Origin: Candidatus Ligilactobacillus excrementigallinarum
GTDB taxonomy: Bacteria; Bacillota; Bacilli; Lactobacillales; Lactobacillaceae
Direction: 5' to 3'
Length of the DNA: 34,620 bases
Assembly (NCBI GenBank): GCA_019114385.1
Contig: DXFP01000017.1
Location: forward strand, 1 to 34,620
The notes under the pieces are model-generated. The model did no database searches. It was not told the origin of the DNA and was given only the letters and a program-made list of their open reading frames with translations. Position 1 is the first letter of the stretch. The number at the start of each line of letters is the position of its first letter. Position numbers and translations under genes: made by a program. Shown in pieces: positions 8,245 through 15,307 of this stretch.

Positions 8245-9177
8245 TTATTTCTTTTCTTTTAATATATATATTGGACGTTTTTTAACTTCCATGAAAATCT
8301 TACCAATATATTTACCAACAATTCCTAAACAAAGTAATTGAATTCCGCCGATAAACAAGAAGATGCAGACCATGGATGCCCAGCCGAATGCAGAACCACC
8401 ATAAAGTAATTTGCGGATAATCACAAAGATAATTCCAATGACTGATCCAATTGATGATAATAATCCGACATATGAAGCGATGTTCAATGGAGTTTGAGAG
8501 AAGGAAACAATTCCGTCAATTGAGTATTTCAACAAACTCCAGAAATTCCAACTAGTTTTACCAGCAACACGTTCTTGATTAGTATATTCAAGATACTTGG
8601 TTTTGAAACCAACCCAACTGAAGATTCCCTTTGAGAAACGATTGTATTCGCTCATTGATAAAATTGCATCTACCATTTGCCGCGTCATTAAGCGATAATC
8701 TCGGGCACCATCTACAATTTCGGTATCTGAAATTGTATTGATTAATTTGTAGAAAAGATGAGCAAAGAATGAACGAATTGGAGGTTCGCCTTTACGATTT
8801 ACACGACGAGTACCTACACAATCATATTCGCCAGATTCTAAATAACCAAGCATTTTTGGCAATAATTCTGGAGGATCTTGCAAATCAACGTCCATTACTG
8901 CAACATAGTCACCAGTTGCCTGTTGTAAACCGCAGTATAAACCGGCTTCTTTGCCAAAATTTCGTGAAAATGAAGCATAGTGAACATGTGATGGATCTTT
9001 TTGCTGTAATTTGCGTAATTCAGCTAAAGTATTATCAGTTGAACCATCATCAATAAACCAATATTCTAACTCAATCCCAGGCAATTGTGGAGCAACTTTT
9101 TCCACAGCATCATAAAACAATGGAATGGATTCTTCTTCACAATAACAAGGAACGATAATTGATAATTTCTTTGTCAT
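8245..9177 (-). CDS. csbB: GT2 polyprenyl-phosphate glycosyltransferase (CsbB/GtrB-like)
   Basis: The 310-residue protein has an N-terminal GT-A domain with LSIIVPCYCEEESIP, FIDDGSTDNT, the metal-binding DVDLQDPPEL near residues 96-105, and the core SRNFGKEAGLYCGL. Two C-terminal membrane helices follow (about 225-250 and 265-290), then a basic tail. This plan is that of CsbB/GtrB enzymes, which put glucose or GlcNAc from a nucleotide sugar onto undecaprenyl phosphate at the inner membrane face. Its AGAGGAG ribosome binding site overlaps the stop of the flavodoxin gene four bases upstream, so the two are translationally close. Pairing with YfhO supports a wall-polymer glycosylation route. A GtcA-type flippase, usual in such three-part systems, is not in the window. 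The sugar cannot be read from the sequence. Confidence 0.92.
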   Translation of the reverse strand: MTKKLSIIVPCYCEEESIPLFYDAVEKVAPQLPGIELEYWFIDDGSTDNTLAELRKLQQKDPSHVHYASFSRNFGKEAGLYCGLQQATGDYVAVMDVDLQDPPELLPKMLGYLESGEYDCVGTRRVNRKGEPPIRSFFAHLFYKLINTISDTEIVDGARDYRLMTRQMVDAILSMSEYNRFSKGIFSWVGFKTKYLEYTNQERVAGKTSWNFWSLLKYSIDGIVSFSQTPLNIASYVGLLSSIGSVIGIIFVIIRKLLYGGSAFGWASMVCIFLFIGGIQLLCLGIVGKYIGKIFMEVKKRPIYILKEKK

Positions 9178-9181
9178 TTGA

Positions 9182-9634
9182 TTACTCCTCTAATTTAGCA
9201 ACTAATTCATCTGCAAATTCATCTAAAGTTGCCAAATCTTCATCAGTATCAGGTGAAAGATTGATTTTGACATCTTTTGCACCTTGAGTAGCACCGGCAG
9301 CCTTTAGTACGCGACTGAATTCATCGACTGCCGTACAGTAATATTCACCGTAGAAAGTATCGCCAGAACCAGCAACCCCATAAATTTTTCCGCTTAAATC
9401 AATTTCTTGTAAATCTTCGAAAAAGTCCATACCTTCATCAGGTAAATTACCTTCATCATAAGTATAAGGACATACTACACAAATGTCAGCTTCTTCAAAA
9501 TCACTGACATCAGCCTGTGAAATTTCATCAACTTGAACATCTAAACCGTGATCTTCAAGATTTTCTGCAATAATGTCTGCAATGTCTTCATTATTGCCGG
9601 TAATCGTTGCAAAAACAACTTCAGCTTTTGCCAC
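9182..9634 (-). CDS. Short-chain flavodoxin
   Basis: GTG 9634 is taken as the start because AAAGGAG lies eight bases before it; a TTG at 9640 is less likely. The 150-residue, strongly acidic protein has the FMN phosphate loop TITGNNEDIA after the first beta strand, CPYTYDEGNLPDEG in the 50s loop region and GSGDTFYGEYYCTAVDEF in the 90s loop, all typical of flavodoxins. It should be a cytoplasmic one-electron carrier; its partner is not known. It is the first gene of the minus-strand operon with csbB and yfhO, an odd company for a redox protein. Transcription probably starts from an extended -10 element at 9669-9677. Confidence 0.92.
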   Translation of the reverse strand: MAKAEVVFATITGNNEDIADIIAENLEDHGLDVQVDEISQADVSDFEEADICVVCPYTYDEGNLPDEGMDFFEDLQEIDLSGKIYGVAGSGDTFYGEYYCTAVDEFSRVLKAAGATQGAKDVKINLSPDTDEDLATLDEFADELVAKLEE

Positions 9635-9668
9635 AATCAACGCTCCTTTCCGTTAAACATTTGCTTTA

Positions 9669-9677
9669 ATTATATCA
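9669..9677 (-). promoter_or_regulatory. Extended -10 promoter for the flavodoxin-csbB-yfhO operon
   Basis: On the minus strand TGATATAAT (TG, one base, TATAAT) lies about 35 bases before the flavodoxin start. No clear -35 box is seen, which fits an extended -10 promoter. Confidence 0.55.
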
Positions 9678-9738
9678 AATTTCATTGAAAGATAGTATAG
9701 AATGCTAACTGAATTTAACGAATATCAAGATTTTGGGG

Positions 9739-9744
9739 TATAAT
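9739..9744 (+). promoter_or_regulatory. -10 box of the map promoter
   Basis: TATAAT follows GGGG 37 bases before the map start codon. A -35 box is not convincing (TTTAAC/TTAACG at a spacing of 18-19). Confidence 0.5.
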
Positions 9745-9780
9745 AAAACCGATTAGTGTAAAAAGACGGGAGGAAATCAA

Positions 9781-10575
9781 ATGATTACATTGAAATCACC
9801 GCGTGAAATTAAAGAAATGGCGGTTTCAGGTGCCATTTTAGCTGGCATGCATATTGGTTTGCGCGATATTATCAAACCAGGTGTTTCAAGCTGGGAAGTT
9901 GAAAAATTTGCACGTAAATATTTCAAAGAACATGATGCTATTCCAGAACAAATTGGCTTTGAAGGATATAAATATGCAACTTGTGTAAGTGTGAATGACG
10001 AAATTTGCCACGCATTTCCACGGAAAGATTTAATTTTTAAAGAAGGCGACTTAGTTAAGGTCGATACTGTTGTAAATTATCATGGGGCAATGAGCGACTC
10101 TTGCTGGAGTTACGTTGTCGGCAAGCCTTCACCAGAAGTAGAGCGGTTAATGGAAGTTACTAAAAAAGCCCTTTATCTTGGAATTGACCAAGCTCAAGTC
10201 GGCAATCGCTTAGGTGATATTGGTTACGCTATCCAACATTACACTGAAGATGAAAATGGATATGGTGATGTGCGTGAATTCGTTGGTCATGGAATTGGAC
10301 CTACAATGCATGAATCGCCTAATGTACCGCACTATGGCGAAAAAAGCAAGGGAATTCGGTTGCGTGAAGGAATGACAATTACCATTGAACCAATGATTAA
10401 TACCGGTACATGGCAAGCAGTTATGGATGATCCAAATGGTTGGACTGCTCGAACAGCGGATGGCGGATTATCATGCCAATATGAACACACAATTGTCATT
10501 ACTAAAGATGGCCCAAAGATTTTAACATCTCAAGATCCTTCAATGGATGAAAAATATTTATACAAATTTAAATAA
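9781..10575 (+). CDS. map: Type I methionine aminopeptidase
   Basis: This 264-residue cytoplasmic enzyme removes the initiator methionine from new proteins. All five metal ligands are visible: Asp95 (VKVDTVV), Asp106 (MSDSCWSY), His170 (FVGHGIG), Glu203 (TIEPM) and Glu235 (QYEHTIV), together with His77 near the substrate pocket. The start follows GGGAGG. The domain begins at residue 1 with no N-terminal zinc-finger extension, as in other Firmicutes. It is transcribed alone: the flavodoxin operon is divergent and a strong terminator lies at 10616. Confidence 0.96.
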   Translation: MITLKSPREIKEMAVSGAILAGMHIGLRDIIKPGVSSWEVEKFARKYFKEHDAIPEQIGFEGYKYATCVSVNDEICHAFPRKDLIFKEGDLVKVDTVVNYHGAMSDSCWSYVVGKPSPEVERLMEVTKKALYLGIDQAQVGNRLGDIGYAIQHYTEDENGYGDVREFVGHGIGPTMHESPNVPHYGEKSKGIRLREGMTITIEPMINTGTWQAVMDDPNGWTARTADGGLSCQYEHTIVITKDGPKILTSQDPSMDEKYLYKFK

Positions 10576-10615
10576 GACTAGTTTTATTTTTATTTTGAAT
10601 TATACCAATTAAGTT

Positions 10616-10652
10616 AGAATCCCATAATTTGTGGAAATTATGGGATTCTTGT
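10616..10652 (+). terminator. Terminator of map
   Basis: A perfect 15-bp stem (10616-10630 with 10635-10649) with a GTGG loop is followed by TGTTTCTTT. The U tract is interrupted, but the stem is strong. Confidence 0.8.
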
Positions 10653-10729
10653 TTCTTTACCACTGTAAACAAGCTTACGGATTTTAACGATTGAAAATAA
10701 GGATTTCCTTATCAAAATTTAGAATTTAC

Positions 10730-10757
10730 TTGTCAAACGTTGATTTACTGGTATAAT
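10730..10757 (+). promoter_or_regulatory. Promoter of galU
   Basis: TTGTCA (10730-10735) and TATAAT (10752-10757) are 16 bases apart, and TGG before the -10 makes it also an extended -10. It lies 65 bases before the galU start codon. Confidence 0.75.
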
Positions 10758-10822
10758 TAACCTAGATATTTAGTTATCTTTTTTAGAGAATACATACCAA
10801 TAAGTAGATAAGGGGTATAACT

Positions 10823-11695
10823 ATGAAAGTTAGAAAAGCTGTTATTCCTGCAGCTGGTTTAGGTACTCGTTTCTTACCAGCTACAAAAGCTTTAGCTAAG
10901 GAAATGTTCCCAATTATTGATAAGCCAACAATTCAATACATTGTTGAAGAAGCTCGCAAGTCAGGAATTGAAGATATTTTAGTTGTTACTGGAAAGGGCA
11001 AACGTCCAATTGAAGATCACTTTGACTCAGTTCCAGAACTTGAACAAAATCTTACTGCTAAAGGTAAAACTGGTTTATTGAAGTTAGTTCAACAAACAAC
11101 TGATATTAACTTATACTTCATTCGTCAATCACATCCACGTGGTTTAGGTGATGCTGTATTAATGGCTAAGGACTTTGTTGGTAACGAACCATTTGTTGTT
11201 ATGCTTGGTGACGATATCATGGAAGACAAGGTTCCTTTGACAAAACAATTGATCGATCGTTATGAAGAAACACATGCTTCAACATTAGCAGTTATGAAAG
11301 TTCCGCATGAAGAAGTAAATAAATATGGGGTTATTGATCCTGCTACAGAAACAAAGCCAGGTTTGTTTGACGTAAATCAATTCGTTGAAAAGCCAGATGT
11401 TGACAAAGCCCCTTCTGATTTAGCAATCATTGGTCGTTACTTGTTAACACCTGAAATTTTTGACATGTTGGAAACTCAAAAGCCAGGTGCTGGTAATGAA
11501 ATTCAATTGACAGATGCAATTGATCGTTTGAACCAAATTCAACGTGTATTTGCACATGAATTCAAGGGTGAACGTTTCGATGTCGGTTACAAGTTCGGCT
11601 ACTTGAAGACTTCAATTCAATTTGGCTTGAAGCATCCAGAAGTTAGCGATGACTTGAAGGCTTACATCAAGGAACTAGCAAGCAAGCTTAAATAA
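10823..11695 (+). CDS. galU: UTP-glucose-1-phosphate uridylyltransferase
   Basis: The 290-residue enzyme makes UDP-glucose from UTP and glucose-1-phosphate. It has the N-terminal nucleotide loop [19 protein letters not shown], the [12 protein letters not shown] segment, MLGDDIM for metal and sugar binding, VEKPD and [10 protein letters not shown], all diagnostic for GalU. Length is normal. The start follows AAGGGG at seven bases. In this window UDP-glucose would be used by LafA to glucosylate diacylglycerol and perhaps by the CsbB-like enzyme. It is monocistronic, with its own promoter and repeat copy D in its 3' region. Confidence 0.96.
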   Translation: MKVRKAVIPAAGLGTRFLPATKALAKEMFPIIDKPTIQYIVEEARKSGIEDILVVTGKGKRPIEDHFDSVPELEQNLTAKGKTGLLKLVQQTTDINLYFIRQSHPRGLGDAVLMAKDFVGNEPFVVMLGDDIMEDKVPLTKQLIDRYEETHASTLAVMKVPHEEVNKYGVIDPATETKPGLFDVNQFVEKPDVDKAPSDLAIIGRYLLTPEIFDMLETQKPGAGNEIQLTDAIDRLNQIQRVFAHEFKGERFDVGYKFGYLKTSIQFGLKHPEVSDDLKAYIKELASKLK

Positions 11696-11707
11696 TTAAA
11701 TATTTAT

Positions 11708-11878
11708 GGGAAAATAAAACATCTTATGAAAAAAAGCGGGTATGCCGTAAGGGAAAACCAGATTAATCACAAAAGATTGGTTTGGCAAATTTCAAACTTA
11801 TAGGTATACCCGTTTGTTTTGGAACGATGTTGAGAATATAAAATAAAGAGGTTGTCACATCAGTCCAACCTCTTTATT
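11708..11878 (+). repeat. 3'-UTR hairpin repeat, copy D, with terminator (downstream of galU)
   Basis: It starts about 13 bases after the galU stop; the left edge is uncertain. Arm AGCGGGTATGCCGTAAG (from 11735) pairs with CTTATAGGTATACCCG (from 11798). The inner stem differs in sequence from other copies but still pairs (AAACCA..ATC with GATTGGTTT). The linker GTTTTGGAACGATG and the terminator hairpin 11842-11878 (GAGGTTG with CAACCTC, then TTTATTTTAT) are as in copies A-C. It is the main content of the 328-bp gap before yihY. Confidence 0.85.
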
Positions 11879-11880
11879 TT
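11842..11880 (+). terminator. Terminator of galU (end of repeat copy D)
   Basis: AATAAAGAGGTTG (11842-11854) pairs with CAACCTCTTTATT (11866-11878) and is followed by T residues. The stem is a perfect 13 bp, so it could act in both directions. Confidence 0.8.
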
Positions 11881-12023
11881 ATGAATAGGCAATTTAGCAA
11901 AATAATTTTGTAAAGAGAATTTAAAATAATAACTTGTAAATTAGTGGTTAAATAGTCTATGTCTAATAAATTAGAGAGTTAAATGTTAATCGATTACTCT
12001 CTTATGCTAAAGGAATTAGTGAA
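11881..12023 (+). other. AT-rich gap upstream of yihY with a 5'-leader hairpin
   Basis: No gene is seen here. AGAGAGT (11973-11979) pairs with ACTCTCT (11996-12002) just before the yihY ribosome binding site AAAGGA (12009-12014). No T run follows, so it is not a terminator. I see no convincing -35/-10 pair, although TTGTAA occurs at about 11932. Confidence 0.4.
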
Positions 12024-12941
12024 ATGAAAAAGCTCGGATGCAAATGTAAGGCCTTTTTTAAAGCGGTCTTAAGCAAAACAATCCAAGGCGATATTTTTAA
12101 TACAGCAATTATTGTTACATATTTTGTATTGTTAACGATTGTACCGATTGTGATTTTTATTGGAAATATTTTGCCAATGATGCATATTAATGCAGCAAAG
12201 ATTATGCCATATTTGAATGTGGCATTGCCGGAACCAATTTATAATTTTTTGGGACCGATTGTACGAAAATTCTTAACTCATGGATCTGGAGGAGTAGCTT
12301 CATTCTCAATGCTGTTTACATTGTGGGCAGGTAGCCGTGCCATTAATGCTTTAAAACGCTCTATGAATCAAATTTTTGGAGTGGGAGACTCGCAAGATTT
12401 TATTGCAACTACTATTTTATCCATATTAATTACGATTAGTTTTGGAGCATTACTGGTTACAGTCTTTGTGATTTACAGTTTTGGACAAATTGTTTTGGAA
12501 TACTTAACTCCAATTTTCCAATTACCATTGAGTTATTTGGAAATTTTCCTGAAATATCGATGGTCGGTTACATTTATTATCATTTTTATTATTTTATGTT
12601 TATTGTATATCGTCTTGCCAAATGTTAAGGTCCACTGGTTATCAGTTTGGCCAGGGGCATTAATTGCCTCATTAGGATGGATGGCATTGACTGGGATTTT
12701 TACGATTTATGTTAAATATTTTGCATATCGTGTTTTAAGTTATGGTACATTAGGAACATTCTTAGTGTTGCTTTTCTGGATGAATTATTCCAATTTGATA
12801 ATTCTCTTTGGCGCGATTGTGAATGCCTTTATTGAGGAGCAACGTTACGGTACGGTTGTACCTAAGGAGCATAAATTTGGTAAAAAAGTACGGCAAAAAG
12901 TACATGAAAAACATATTGAAAAGATTAATAATGCAAAATAA
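12024..12941 (+). CDS. YihY/BrkB family inner-membrane protein
   Basis: The 305-residue protein has about six membrane helices: near residues 26-48, 90-110, 132-160, 180-205, 210-235 and 240-270. Family landmarks include the glycine-rich FSMLFTLWAGSRAINALKRSMNQIF and the last helices YGTLGTFLVLLFWMNYSNLIILFGAIVNAFIEE. The family was once labelled ribonuclease BN, but that link was mistaken and its function is still unclear; a transport role has been suggested. The C-terminal tail is rich in Lys and His and cytoplasmic. The gene is isolated between repeat copies D and E. Confidence 0.9.
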   Translation: MKKLGCKCKAFFKAVLSKTIQGDIFNTAIIVTYFVLLTIVPIVIFIGNILPMMHINAAKIMPYLNVALPEPIYNFLGPIVRKFLTHGSGGVASFSMLFTLWAGSRAINALKRSMNQIFGVGDSQDFIATTILSILITISFGALLVTVFVIYSFGQIVLEYLTPIFQLPLSYLEIFLKYRWSVTFIIIFIILCLLYIVLPNVKVHWLSVWPGALIASLGWMALTGIFTIYVKYFAYRVLSYGTLGTFLVLLFWMNYSNLIILFGAIVNAFIEEQRYGTVVPKEHKFGKKVRQKVHEKHIEKINNAK

Positions 12942-12947
12942 TATAAA

Positions 12948-13054
12948 GTGTGATAAAACACAAAAAACGGGTATGTTGTAAGGGAAGAACGCTCGAATTA
13001 CTAAGTATTGATTCGAAGTTTTTTTGAACTTACAAACATGCCCGTTTGTTTTTA
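12948..13054 (+). repeat. 3'-UTR hairpin repeat, copy E, no terminator module (downstream of yihY)
   Basis: It starts six bases after the yihY stop with GTGTGATAAAACAC. Arm AACGGGTATGTTGTAAG (from 12966) pairs with CTTACAAACATGCCCG (from 13029). The core CTCGAATTACTAAGTATTGATTCGAAG contains a TCGAAT/ATTCGA stem. The linker and GAGGTTG hairpin of other copies are missing, and the recX stop follows at once. The long stem plus TTTGTTTTTATT may itself end transcription. Confidence 0.83.
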
Positions 13055-13061
13055 TTATATT

Positions 13062-13853
13062 TTAGATTATTTGCTCATCAATAAAACGATTAATATCATC
13101 CAGATTAAATCCTTTACGATATAGCGCCATTTTAACTTTTTGATTGCGCTGTGCATTTGGTAATTTAGCATACTTTTTCCAATATTTTGCACCAATTTTT
13201 TGTAACTGTGCTTGTTCCTGTTTCTCATCCTTTTCAAAATTTTGCATAGTGAAAGCCTCATTAATTAAGCCTGAATTAAATCCTTTTGTTAGCAATGCTT
13301 TTTTTGCTTTTTGAATTTGGTTTTTAAAAGCTTCGCGTTGATATTTGTGCATTAATTTAGGAATCAAGTGCGCTAAAGTTTCAAGTTGCATTTGAGTGGA
13401 ATATTCAGTTAACGCTTCATCAATTTCATTTTCGAGGACGCCTTTTTTTCTTAGGTTTTGTCGAATGACACGCGGTCCTTTGTCAGATGTGCGTGCTATT
13501 GTTCTGGTATAACTTTTGGCGTATTCAAGATCATTAATTAAGTTTTGTTCCCGCAATTTTTTAAGAGTAGGTTCAATTTCAAATTCAGTAAAATCGTGCT
13601 TAACTAAATAATCAATGATCTCCTTTTCAGTGCGCAGTTGATATGAAAGAAAATCTAAGGCTTTATTGTATGCTTTTGCAATTTGTTCTGCATTTGTAAT
13701 GGCTTTAATTTCTTGCTTAGTGATTTCCTGGCCTTTATGCAATTGATATTTGATCAAAACTTCTTCGCTTACAGGAAAACGATATTGACCATCGATAAAA
13801 ATATTGTAGCGGCCTTTTCTTTTTTGAGCTTGAATGGCGGTGATTTTTTCCAT
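13062..13853 (-). CDS. recX: Regulatory protein RecX
   Basis: The 263-residue protein is a RecX-type modulator of RecA. It has a short beta-rich N-terminal segment (ITAIQAQKRKGRYNIFIDGQYRFPVSEEVLIKY) and then repeated three-helix modules. The family signature is seen as ALDFLSYQLRTEKEIIDYLVKHDF followed by LIND.EYAKSYTRT and GPRVIRQNLRKKG. Length is usual for Firmicutes, where RecX is longer than in E. coli (166). The start is set by a perfect AAAGGAGG. It is convergent with yihY and divergent from rlmD, an arrangement often seen in lactobacilli. RecX binds RecA filaments in the cytoplasm and limits recombination; this comes from the family, not from the context. Confidence 0.94.
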   Translation of the reverse strand: MEKITAIQAQKRKGRYNIFIDGQYRFPVSEEVLIKYQLHKGQEITKQEIKAITNAEQIAKAYNKALDFLSYQLRTEKEIIDYLVKHDFTEFEIEPTLKKLREQNLINDLEYAKSYTRTIARTSDKGPRVIRQNLRKKGVLENEIDEALTEYSTQMQLETLAHLIPKLMHKYQREAFKNQIQKAKKALLTKGFNSGLINEAFTMQNFEKDEKQEQAQLQKIGAKYWKKYAKLPNAQRNQKVKMALYRKGFNLDDINRFIDEQII

Positions 13854-13886
13854 CTTTATCCTCCTTTGTTTTTTCTTTGTATTTCT

Positions 13887-13908
13887 ATTATAACAAGCAT
13901 GCTATAAT
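13887..13908. promoter_or_regulatory. Interlocked divergent promoters of recX and rlmD
   Basis: On the minus strand TGTTATAAT (-10 at 13892-13887) serves recX, and on the plus strand TGCTATAAT (-10 at 13903-13908) serves rlmD. Both are extended -10 elements. Their -10 boxes are only 10 bases apart and face away from each other. Confidence 0.65.
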
Positions 13909-13942
13909 TATTCTGTCGGAAAGCAGAAAGGAATAAAAAGCA

Positions 13943-15307
13943 ATGAATGTAAAAGTTAAACTTAACCAAATAATTCAATTAAAAATAAAAAAATTAGGAA
14001 TTAACGGCGAAGGAATCGGGTATTACCAGCGCAAAATTGTTTTTGTTCCCGGTGCATTACCAAATGAAATGGTAAAAGTGAAAATTACCGATATTCGTCC
14101 TAAATATTTATCTGCGAAATTAATTAAGGTATTAAAAGCCAGTAAAGAACGGGTTGACCCCCGTGATAAATATGAAGTTGGAGGAATTGAACTCGAAAAT
14201 TTGGCATATCCAGCCCAATTGAAATTTAAACAAGATTTGATTCAACAGGCATTAAATAAATTTGAGCCTCAAGGATATCAACATTATGATGTGCGTCCAA
14301 CTATTGGAATGGAATATCCATATGAATATCGAAACAAGGCCCAGTTTCAAGTACGAAAAATGAAAGACGGTACCATTAAAGCTGGCTTGTATCAGGCTAA
14401 TTCACATTACTTAGTTGACTTGCCAACATTTAGTACACAAATGCCTTTGACTATGAAAATTATGCGAACAATTGTGCAGTTATTAAAGAAATGGAATGTT
14501 TCAATTTATGATGAAAAACGAAACCAAGGCAATGTAAAAACGATTGTGATTCGGCAATCTGCTGCATTTGACCAAGTTCAAGTGGTTTTTGTAACCAATC
14601 AGCGTGCATTTCCGCAAAAGAACGATTTAATTGTAAGTTTGCAGCGAACATATCCTCAGATTGTATCAATTATGCAAAATGTAAATCCGGGACGCAAATC
14701 ATTGGTTTGGGGAACGGAAACTTTTCGTTTAGCAGGCAAAGATACGATTGATGAGCAATTGGGCAATGTAAAATTTAAGTTGTCAGCAAGAGCCTTTTTT
14801 CAATTAAATCCGCAACAAACTTTGAAATTGTATGATGAAGTAAAACAGGCTTTGGATTTGCATCCGGATGAAACTTTAGTAGATGCCTATTGCGGAGTAG
14901 GGACAATTGGATTATATGTGGGACAAAATGCCAAGCAGATTCGCGGAATGGATATTATTCCTGAATCAATTGCTGATGCTCAACAAAATGCGCAAATGTC
15001 TGGAATTAAGAATGTGCATTATGAAACGGGAACAGCAGAAGAGTTGATGACCAAGTGGGCGAAGAATGGATTTGTACCGGATGCATTGGTAGTTGATCCG
15101 CCACGGACAGGTTTGGACAAACAATTAGTTGAAACCATTCATCAATACCAACCGCAAAAATTTGTATATGTTTCATGTAATCCATCAACATTAGCCCGTG
15201 ATTTAGTAAAATTAGTGCGTGATTATGAAGTCGAATATATTCAATCGATTGATATGTTCCCACAAACAGCAAGGTGTGAAGCAATTGTTAAATTTAAGAA
15301 GAAATAA
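13943..15307 (+). CDS. rlmD: 23S rRNA (uracil-C5)-methyltransferase, RlmD/RlmCD family
   Basis: The 454-residue protein has an N-terminal TRAM domain (about residues 8-67), a central domain, and a C-terminal SAM-dependent methyltransferase. Motifs: FFQLNPQQTLKLYDEV, DAYCGVGTIGLYVG (SAM), VDPPRTGL, the catalytic cysteine in VSCNPSTLARDL, and the basic Glu in ARCEAIVKFK. It should methylate uridines of 23S rRNA; Firmicutes enzymes of this group can modify both U747 and U1939. Cysteines that bind the [4Fe-4S] cluster in E. coli RlmD (CxxxxxCGGC) are not present: the matching stretch reads YEVGGIELENL. The next gene's start lies inside this one. Confidence 0.92.
   Translation: MNVKVKLNQIIQLKIKKLGINGEGIGYYQRKIVFVPGALPNEMVKVKITDIRPKYLSAKLIKVLKASKERVDPRDKYEVGGIELENLAYPAQLKFKQDLIQQALNKFEPQGYQHYDVRPTIGMEYPYEYRNKAQFQVRKMKDGTIKAGLYQANSHYLVDLPTFSTQMPLTMKIMRTIVQLLKKWNVSIYDEKRNQGNVKTIVIRQSAAFDQVQVVFVTNQRAFPQKNDLIVSLQRTYPQIVSIMQNVNPGRKSLVWGTETFRLAGKDTIDEQLGNVKFKLSARAFFQLNPQQTLKLYDEVKQALDLHPDETLVDAYCGVGTIGLYVGQNAKQIRGMDIIPESIADAQQNAQMSGIKNVHYETGTAEELMTKWAKNGFVPDALVVDPPRTGLDKQLVETIHQYQPQKFVYVSCNPSTLARDLVKLVRDYEVEYIQSIDMFPQTARCEAIVKFKKK

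Noticed and set aside
8769-9056. Plus-strand frame of 95 codons inside csbB, and similar antisense frames inside other genes
   Set aside because: They are shadows of well-supported genes, without ribosome binding sites or recognisable products.
2413-13054. The repeats as a MITE or remnant insertion sequence
   Set aside because: Copies A and B do have inverted ends (GAGGTTGTGACA and TGTCACACCTTC), but I see no target-site duplications or transposase, and all five copies have the same orientation and distance to a stop. The idea is not fully excluded.
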